Shown here one piece after another: positions 19,650-25,571 of a stretch of 25,571 nt of DNA. Every line of letters starts with the position of its first letter. Position 1 is the stretch's first letter. This DNA comes from Rhizopus sp. PT2906. Its lineage: Eukaryota > Mucoromycota > Mucoromycetes > Mucorales > Rhizopodaceae. Both the position numbers and the translations under genes were made by a program. The stretch covers positions 1 to 25,571 of the forward strand of contig JAMYHX010000579.1 in the NCBI GenBank assembly GCA_025529335.1, given 5' to 3'. The notes below the pieces were generated by a model. It was not told the origin of the DNA. It was given only the letters and a program-made list of their open reading frames with translations, and made no database searches.

Positions 19650-21933
19650 TTAGAATCCCGATAGATTGCCCTTTTTTATGACTTGCATTACTTTGTCAAG
19701 TGAGTCTCTCAATAAATCAATCTGTGTGATATACATTCGGTTATCGTTGTTGATTGTTATGACGGAAATAGTATCCAAGCAGTGCCTGATGGGTGTGAGA
19801 TACTCTTTATTCATCTTGTTTATATTCTGACTTGTCCATATGGATGTCTATTGCTAAAATGAGTATATATAAACAGAACTTAATCATAGTTTACCTTGTT
19901 ATGTTTATCTTTTAATAATAGATAATAATAAAGATTCAATGCTTGCATAACATGACTATAGTCATTCCAAAATTCACTGGGCCTTTGTGACCAATCCTTA
20001 TTCACTTTGAATATCAATGGAAAGAACACATCAATGACCAATGGACTTGCAAACGCGCTCTTATCATCCTGAAAGGACTGGTCGATCTGATCTTTCAATA
20101 TACCTATAGCTGCAGTTTTCATTGAAGGGAAGGGGCACCCATCTAATAACTCTTGATACAGAAACACCTTTACCTGCTCATTTCCAAATGCCAAGAATTT
20201 ACGAACCAAGTGATAGGCAAAGAACCGGATAGAGGCATCAGGACACGTCGAGGCCACGGAGGCAACGACTTGGAATATTCTGGTGACAGGAATACCTACT
20301 CCTATTTCAGCAGGATCTTCAATTATCGTTTCGATATCCTCCATGCTCAGGTTGACGTGTATCTTGTCCGAGATATAAAGTGCAACAAATATTGCCTTGT
20401 CAATCGTGTTGATTCTGTCTGATGGTCTGTTTATAGCGAATAAATAATGGCTTTTTTCTATCCTGTTTCATTTGAACTTACTGCATCATCAGGTGTATAA
20501 GAATACTGATATACGTCTTTGCTAAATTAAAAGCATCCAGATCGATTGTATGCTGAGAGGCAAATTGGTTATATAGTGAAATGGAGAGTAGTGAAGCGAT
20601 GCCTTCGTAATTTAGAGGATATAATCTGGCGTTTATCATTTGTCTGTCATTCTCTATTACTTCTTCATCTATTTATATATATTAAATAACTGGCATTCTT
20701 TTTTTTTTTTTTTTTTTTTTTACCTGGAGGAAGATAACATTGCTTACGTTTAATAGAATTCAAAAGTTGAAACATTTTCTCATATGAAAACTCATATGTA
20801 TTAGCCAATGTCTATTCAAGCTTAACCTACAGACAACATACACATATGATACTCTCTTACCACACAACGTTGAGTAAGTTTGAGCATATGTTCATTATCC
20901 TCTTGTTGCTCTACGGATCTTTTCATGCTATATTTCGAATAATGATTTTCAAAGTATTTTTTTGATAGTTGCATATCCAGATTCAAAATGACCTTTTTAT
21001 ACACCATATTTAAAAGAAAATAGCCTAAATATCTTCTCTTTACATCTCCATCGTGTAAACCGATATCATCATAATCAGTCTATAAAGAAAGAAATCAGGA
21101 TGAAAGCCTTTTGTTTTTTCGTCCATTCTTACTCTGAATTTTGAGGGGCTTTGAGAGACTGTGGCCGAGTGGACAAACTCTGTGAAATCCAAAATACATC
21201 CTACCACGAGCAAAACAGATTGATCCCAGTTTGAGAATGGCTTTTTCCGTTGAAAGAGTGCGCATTTGTTGATCAAGATAGGCTCAATGGACTCCATGGT
21301 TCTTTGCAAATAGTTTGTAAGAAAGGGTAGATATAACATCCATTCCTTTGGCCTCGATATCTTTTCTATTGCCCTTCCAAACAGCTCAACATAGATAGTA
21401 TATTCCTTTGCTATTACAAGACACTTGTTTTCATCGTCTTTGTGATTCCATTCAAAGCAGATAAGCTTATCCATAAGCTGCTCCAATAGTTGATCATAGT
21501 CAAGTCTATCTGCTAAATACTCAATAGCCTCATAAGCATTGGCTTGTGTCTCCTGATTGATTAACAGTAAAGAAATGAGCTTGAATAGAATGTTGAACCA
21601 TCGTTCATCTGTCAATGGATCTTTTGTCTAATTCATAGTTCAGCAAGTTATATTTTAATAGCAATAATAATAAGCTATTCACCTGTCCAAGAGCAAGTAG
21701 GATTTGTTTTATGTTATATAGATCTGTCAAGTCATGTTCGTTCGCGTTTAAAAAGTTGGTTGCTTCTTCTCTTGTATATTCCTTGTACTATAAACTACAT
21801 AAATACATACTTTACATATAATAAAGCACTTTACTTTAGTATCGACACCATCAGTAAAATAATTGTGACCAGTTGAAAAAAATGTCATAAAGAGAAAGAA
21901 GTGGGTTTTTATTTCTGATATATCTACAAGCAT
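19650..21933 (-). CDS. glomulin/ALF4/Ybp1-family helical-repeat protein
   Basis: Predicted 640 aa in eight exons: 21933-21835, 21787-21683, 21627-21133, 21079-20861, 20811-20724, 20668-20482, 20426-19895 and 19847-19650; phases agree. The protein is all-helical, with no signal peptide or membrane span. The segment CPFPSMKTAAIGILKDQI (residues 495-512) and the preceding RFFAYHLVRKFL match my recollection of the family of glomulin (a RBX1-binding cullin-ligase inhibitor), plant ALF4 and yeast Ybp1/Ybp2. The role here is therefore one of ubiquitin-ligase control, oxidative-stress (Yap1) or kinetochore-associated function; the sequence does not decide. The ATG is only 31 bp downstream of the RPAIN stop on the same strand, and the stop lies 104 bp before the sterol glucosyltransferase ATG. 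Family call moderately sure; gene structure well supported. Confidence 0.72.
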
Positions 21934-21964
21934 TATATCTATTTACACAATACATGAATTTTTT

Positions 21965-22546
21965 TTACATGTACAAAATGTCCCAAAGATCGCAAATGTC
22001 ACAGTTGGCAAATAAGGTATTATCTGTACCAGGTTCTAAACAGAATCCAATCTTCCCTTGACAGTCAAGAGCATGACGATGCAGCAATGGAAGTATAGTC
22101 TTTTCAAAGCAGTCTTTGGTAGTATAAAATCCACAATTGGAGCATAAAAGCATATCTGCTTGTTGATATGTCAAAACTTCATTCTGACAATTAACACAAT
22201 ATTCAACTTGTTCCTGCTGCAGGTATTCTTCAAGCTCATACTCTTGCATTATGCTTTCTTCTATAAGCTGATCCACATCAAATGTTCCTTGCATTCTTAG
22301 AGTTTCTTCATTAGCTTTATTAAAGGCATCAATTTCATTGCATATCTGATACTGTGCCAACTGTTTTACTTTTATTTTAATAATGCACATTGACGCGTAC
22401 TATCTAATTACCTTGTCTTCCCTAAACTTGTTTATCTTTTCTTGTCGTATTAGCTTTATTCTCTCACTATTCTCTTGTCGTATTCTTTCTCGCCATCGAC
22501 GTTGGTTTTCTGATAAACTCTTTATTGGGGCTCTTATTGAAGCCAT
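21965..22546 (-). CDS. RPAIN: RPA-interacting protein (RPAIN/RIP family)
   Basis: Predicted 176 aa in two exons (22546-22412, 22360-21965; 51-nt intron). The N-terminus MASIRAPIKSLSENQRRWRERIRQ matches the basic N-terminal region of RIP proteins; an acidic middle (residues 70-95) follows. The C-terminal zinc-binding domain has C100-x2-C103, C118-x2-C121 (CSNCGF), His139/His141, C145 and C165-x2-C168 (CDICD). RIP proteins bind replication protein A and carry it into the nucleus, linking it to replication and repair. Human RPAIN is longer (about 219 aa), but all three family regions are present. The acceptor chosen (AAACAG/TTGGC) is the one that avoids an in-frame TAA. It shares a 70-bp divergent promoter with HSK3; an ACGCGT box lies in its intron at 22393-22398. 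Confidence 0.88.
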
Positions 22547-22616
22547 TATTTGATAAATAATAAAGAGAAAAAGGAAAATGCAAGCGCCCTTCTTTTTTTT
22601 TTTTTTTTTAATACAA
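22547..22616. promoter_or_regulatory. 70-bp bidirectional promoter with a T17 tract
   Basis: Only 70 bp separate the start codons of RPAIN (minus) and HSK3 (plus). A T17 run occupies 22593-22609; poly(dA:dT) tracts typically exclude nucleosomes. No TATA consensus is obvious. Both genes serve chromosome duplication or segregation, so shared control is plausible but inferred. Confidence 0.6.
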
Positions 22617-22883
22617 ATGTCTGAGAGTGATTCTAAATCAAGATCGAACAAACCGATGAAATATGCTCAATTACATTATGAACTGGATAAATTGACAAAA
22701 AATATACAGAAATTAGATCAACACTTTAAACAAACAAACGAACAAGTACCAGCATTACTCAAGATGAGCACTCTTCATGCAGCAATGTAAAACATTTTAT
22801 TTATTTTGATATATGCTGTTAACACACTAGATTATAGGCTCATGTCAGCACAGTCAGTGCTCAATAAAGAAGACAACAGCTAG
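22617..22883 (+). CDS. HSK3: DASH/Dam1 complex subunit Hsk3
   Basis: Predicted 71 aa in two exons (22617-22786, 22838-22883; 51-nt intron). The helical core YAQLHYELDKLTKNIQKLDQ is followed by a conserved-type end, LKMSTLHAAM-LMSAQSVL; the splice joins AT to G to make the Met in this motif. Size and motif fit Hsk3, the smallest-class subunit of the ten-protein DASH ring that couples kinetochores to spindle microtubules. I chose the ATG at 22617 because the upstream ATG (22578) would add a poly-Phe stretch encoded by the T-run. Divergent from RPAIN. The spliced second exon is only 46 nt, so automatic annotation could easily miss or truncate this gene. Confidence 0.85.
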
Positions 22884-23195
22884 TTTCATATTTGTATATT
22901 ACACATTTTTATACCCTCACTTGTTTATAAATAAAATAATCATTGTGTGTATTACAGTTATTAAATAATAATAAAATGATGTGAAAGTGAAGAATTAAAG
23001 AGGGAGTACTGAGAAGAGAAACTCATGTATATTTAGGACATGGTTTAGTTATTGTTCTCATAGATACAAAGAAGGATTTGACAGGATACACTCTGTACGC
23101 TTGGCTTGGAAAGTTGATGTCGGCCTTTCAATTTACTATTTGCCAATTATGTATTGAGGAGCAAGCCAATATGAGAATCCTCCCTTTTCATCAAA
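22884..23195. promoter_or_regulatory. HSK3 3' flank and probable RPS18 promoter
   Basis: Two CCAAT sequences (TTTGCCAATTATG near 23142 and AAGCCAATATG near 23165) precede the distal candidate RPS18 start. AATAAA-like sequences near 22930 may end HSK3. No ORF of note. Confidence 0.4.
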
Positions 23196-23971
23196 ATGGT
23201 AAATGCATCACCAAACATAAACATTGACAGAAAGGGAGAAGAGAGAAAGAGAGAACAGAGGAAGGAATGATGAGGATAACATCTATATGTAATGGATATA
23301 AATGGATGGATGGATGGATGGATAAAGACTGAGGATAGAGTCGATTGACACATACATACATATATACACACATTAGAGGGGAGGAAAGGGACTACGCAAT
23401 ATTTAACTGGACATTGTACATCTTTTCTCTCTCGTCTCTCTCCTTTCTTTCAATGTTTTGGGCTTAATTAAAACTGGAAACAAACTAACACTTTTTATAC
23501 ATCACGTAGTCGCTCGTCGTTCCCGAGAAGAACCATTTCCAGCACATTCTTCGTCTTTTGAACACCAACGTTGATGGTCGTGTCAAGATTCAAATTGCCT
23601 TGACTTCCATCAAGGGTGTTGGTCGTCGTTTCGCCAACATTGCCTGTAAGAAGGCTGATGTTGATCTTACCAAGAGAGCTGGTGAACTTTCTAGCGAAGA
23701 ATTGGAACGTATCGTCACTGTTCTCCAAAACCCCACTCAATACAAGATCCCCACCTGGTTCCTTAACAGACAAAAGGATATCGTTGACGGCAAGTCCACT
23801 CAAGTCATCTCTAACGTTCTTGACACCAAGTACCGTGAAGATCTTGAACGCTTAAAGAAGATCCGTGCTCACCGTGGTCTTCGTCACTTCTGGGGTGTCC
23901 GTGTCCGTGGTCAACACACCAAGACTACCGGTCGTCGTGGACGTACCGTTGGTGTCTCCAAGAAGAAATAA
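23196..23971 (+). CDS. RPS18: 40S ribosomal protein S18 (uS13)
   Basis: The main exon 23510-23971 encodes all but the initiator Met: SLVVPEKNHFQHILRLLNTN at the start, KGVGRRFANIACKKADVDLTKRAGEL, LERLKKIRAHRGLRHFWG and GQHTKTTGRRGRTVGVSKKK, which are diagnostic of uS13. Total 154 aa (human 152). The acceptor CACGTAG/TCG, with a CTAAC branch site 20 nt upstream, means the ATG is on another exon. The only ATG followed by GT is at 23196-23198 (ATG/GTAAAT), giving a 311-nt intron, long for this genome. A competing layout uses the ATG at 23453 right after a CT-rich leader; it would need a non-canonical donor. Codons are C-ending and biased, unlike neighbouring genes, as expected for high expression. 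It sits at the decoding-site head of the small subunit. Confidence 0.93.
23304..23323. repeat. (GGAT)5 microsatellite
   Basis: Five perfect GGAT units inside the candidate first intron or upstream leader of RPS18. Confidence 0.9.
23420..23455 (+). promoter_or_regulatory. CT-rich leader ending in ATG, RPS18 proximal candidate start
   Basis: A near-pure pyrimidine tract, TCTTTTCTCTCTCGTCTCTC and onward, leads into CAATG at 23451-23455. Such tracts typify transcription starts and 5' UTRs of ribosomal-protein genes. The ATG is 54 nt from exon 2, a normal intron size here, but the next bases are TTTTGG rather than GT. Confidence 0.45.
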
Positions 23972-23972
23972 G

Positions 23973-24024
23973 GTGAGTGATAAAAGATGTTTGAATAAGC
24001 GTGATATTAATGTCATTTCTATAG
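23973..24024 (+). other. probable 3'-UTR intron of RPS18
   Basis: Immediately after the stop codon (23969-23971) the sequence reads AG/GTGAGTGA, and 52 nt later a branch-like ATTAAT and TTTCTATAG complete a consensus intron. The length fits other introns in this window. Its start is one base after the stop, so the exon junction lies too close to trigger nonsense-mediated decay by the usual distance rule. Confidence 0.6.
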
Positions 24025-25387
24025 TCTCAAAATACAAGGAGCGAGCTATATTGTCAAATAAAAAGTTATTTTGCAAAATTAAGCCTTTTATTGCTGTTCT
24101 TGTTGATTTGGTGAGCAGTGAAGTTTGTATAAAGTGGGAATTTTATTTGTATGTTTGGGTGTGTGTAATGTGCTATTCTTGTCATCGTTTTGGGAATGCT
24201 CGTATACATATTAGGGATGTATGCGATCAATAGCACTATTTCTCGAAAAACTTGTAAACGGACCATGTAGGTCATAATTCCTAAGACTGTTGCCTTGTTA
24301 TCATTATTGAGAGGCCCTGTCAAGATTTACCAAGAGTCTTTACATTTCTACCAAGCACTGGCAGTAGGTTACATCTGCCAAGTGTGTTGTACTCTTAAAG
24401 AAACCCAACGTATCTCCAACTGAATGCCTAAAAAAAGGATAAATCTTGCCAAATGCTGTGTGTTCTATGTCATCAAATGATAAGGTTAAATTTGTATTCT
24501 GGGCAAGGCTCAAATGAAAATCTTTTATTAATGCACAAAAGAATTCATGTCTGTGATATGATGATAGTGTCAGTAAGCTTGCTTAAGAAAACCTTTGTTT
24601 ACTGAGACCTTCCCTGTCAGTGAATCGGCGACTATAACATCAGATATGAATGATAGTCTCATGGTTAAACAAAAGAGGCTACCCTTTACTTGTAACGATG
24701 TTGATGGGGGGAAAGAAAAAAGAAAAGACAAGGCTGAACTCATCTCTATAGCAAGACTGACTAGCCTGAAGACAGCAAATAGACATTGCTCACTATGGAA
24801 AGACACTTGACATCTCCTTGCACTTCCTTCAAGAGTGATCGCCAATACTAATTGTCTTAACGATTGTAACTCTGGAGGAAAAGAAAAAAAAAAAAAAAAG
24901 ATGAAAGCAAATATGCATGAGAGTTGCTCCTTTTAGTTTTTACACATAAATAAAAGATACACTTTACAGCCTCCTCTTATTCTCCGTCATGCTTTACTAT
25001 TTGTTGAAGGGCTAAACTTGTTAGCAGGCGCTTCGACCAACTGCATGGGTATCCCTATGATACACATCGTTTTCGTGTTCCTGAGGTGATGGCTTTATGC
25101 CCAAGTCTTTGCGTTTCCCTTACTCTTGCACTTTCTAGACAGAATGATGCTTGCGCAATCTGTTCAACTAACACTTTATGAATGATATAGTACCTACGAA
25201 TACTGATAAAGCCTGATGCAGCAGTTTCTCCTTTGTAGCGATCGATAGGACGCATATTCAATATCTCCTAAAAAAGTCATTGTAACAACAAGAAAATTCC
25301 CGTTTCTTTGCATATGCTCATTTTTAGAGATTATGATAAGGCATTTACCAAGTAGATTTATACTTGTTTATGGTGGCAACCTTTATT
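24025..25387. other. region without an assignable gene
   Basis: It contains the RPS18 3' UTR (AATAAAAAG near 24057) and then about 1.3 kb in which I find no family motif. Short frames at 24570-24845 and 25055-25261 (minus) and 24595-24810 (plus) lack support. No tRNA or rRNA signature seen. Confidence 0.5.
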
Positions 25388-25571
25388 ACAAGACACTGTG
25401 TTTAAGGTTATTCAGGTGATGCGTTCCATTAAAGCGCTCGCCTCCTTATTTTTTGAAATTAATCTCTTGCATAAACTTTCATGACTTTCTGACATGCATA
25501 AACTTGATAGAGTCATCAAATCTTTCCACTTTTATTTTTTGAAGCATTCAGAAGATCCCGATTCTCCTAGG
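25388..25571 (-). repeat. dispersed repeat, copy B (inverted partner of 1513-1674)
   Basis: Reading the minus strand from the window edge (CCTAGG), 71 nt match copy A exactly. Then comes a 27-nt extra segment ending in a second GTTTATGCA, then similar sequence to CACAGTGTCTTGT. The repeat may run past the window edge. Copies A and B face each other about 23.7 kb apart. Confidence 0.85.

Noticed and set aside
23266..23340. Box C/D snoRNA in the long RPS18 intron (ATGATGA and CTGA about 70 nt apart)
   Set aside because: No terminal stem pairs the flanks, and the interior is the GGAT repeat, a poor guide region.
24558..24606. Second possible C/D pair downstream of RPS18
   Set aside because: Boxes are spaced only about 45 nt apart, without a contiguous closing stem or a recognisable guide; chance occurrence in AT-rich DNA is likely.
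24570..24845. Overlapping short frames on both strands
   Set aside because: No motif, promoter or splice support; mutual overlap suggests chance.
25055..25261. 68-codon minus-strand frame
   Set aside because: It lacks a family motif and convincing neighbouring exons; could be part of a gene beyond the window, but nothing supports that.

Overview
The window is fungal nuclear DNA, most likely from an early-diverging fungus of the Mucoromycota (probably Mucorales). It is AT-rich. Its genes are cut by many short GT-AG introns (mostly 43-64 nt, CTAAT/CTAAC-like branch sites), intergenic gaps are often below 110 bp, and the DD34E Tc1-like transposase resembles those common in mucoralean genomes. 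The genus assignment is inference; the gene identities rest on conserved protein motifs. Exon boundaries were worked out by hand, and every intact multi-exon model closes in frame.

Layout. 1-2425: mostly non-coding, with purine-rich low-complexity DNA, one candidate 60-codon membrane-protein gene (minus), and one copy of a repeat whose inverted partner is the last 184 bp of the window. 2426-5464 (minus): WDR3/Dip2/Utp12, an SSU-processome WD40 protein (939 aa). 6208-7630 (plus): an EED/ESC-type WD40 protein, a PRC2 subunit (384 aa), with a cluster of ACGCGT boxes just upstream. 7712-8777 (plus): an unrecognised 301-aa coiled-coil protein, 81 bp further on.

8778-14330 is a degenerate accessory island. 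It holds an orphan gene split by a frameshift at a T3A7 tract, a decayed C2H2 zinc-finger gene (frameshift plus premature stop), and a dead Tc1-like element. The element has a catalytic Asp replaced by Gly, several homopolymer frameshifts and a nested 561-bp insertion with a 5-bp target duplication. Its 3' end carries nine GACAA motifs spaced 20-22 bp.

14372-22883 is a dense housekeeping block: RRP4 (exosome cap, plus), converging 54 bp from the stop of a 14-exon sterol 3-beta-glucosyltransferase (ATG26/UGT51 type, minus, 1,099 aa); a glomulin/ALF4/Ybp1-family helical-repeat protein (minus, 640 aa); an RPA-interacting protein (RPAIN, minus, 176 aa); and, divergently over only 70 bp, the small DASH/Dam1 outer-kinetochore subunit Hsk3 (plus, 71 aa). 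23196/23453-23971 (plus) is ribosomal protein S18 (uS13), with an unresolved first exon and a probable intron immediately after the stop codon. 24025-25387 holds nothing I can assign.

There is no operon-like pathway. The shared themes are RNA and ribosome biogenesis (WDR3, RRP4, RPS18) and chromosome or cell-cycle functions (EED, RPAIN, Hsk3). The most unusual items are the phased motif array in the transposon, the slippery-site orphan, the long-range inverted repeat, the MCB-like cluster at EED, and the RPS18 splice puzzle.
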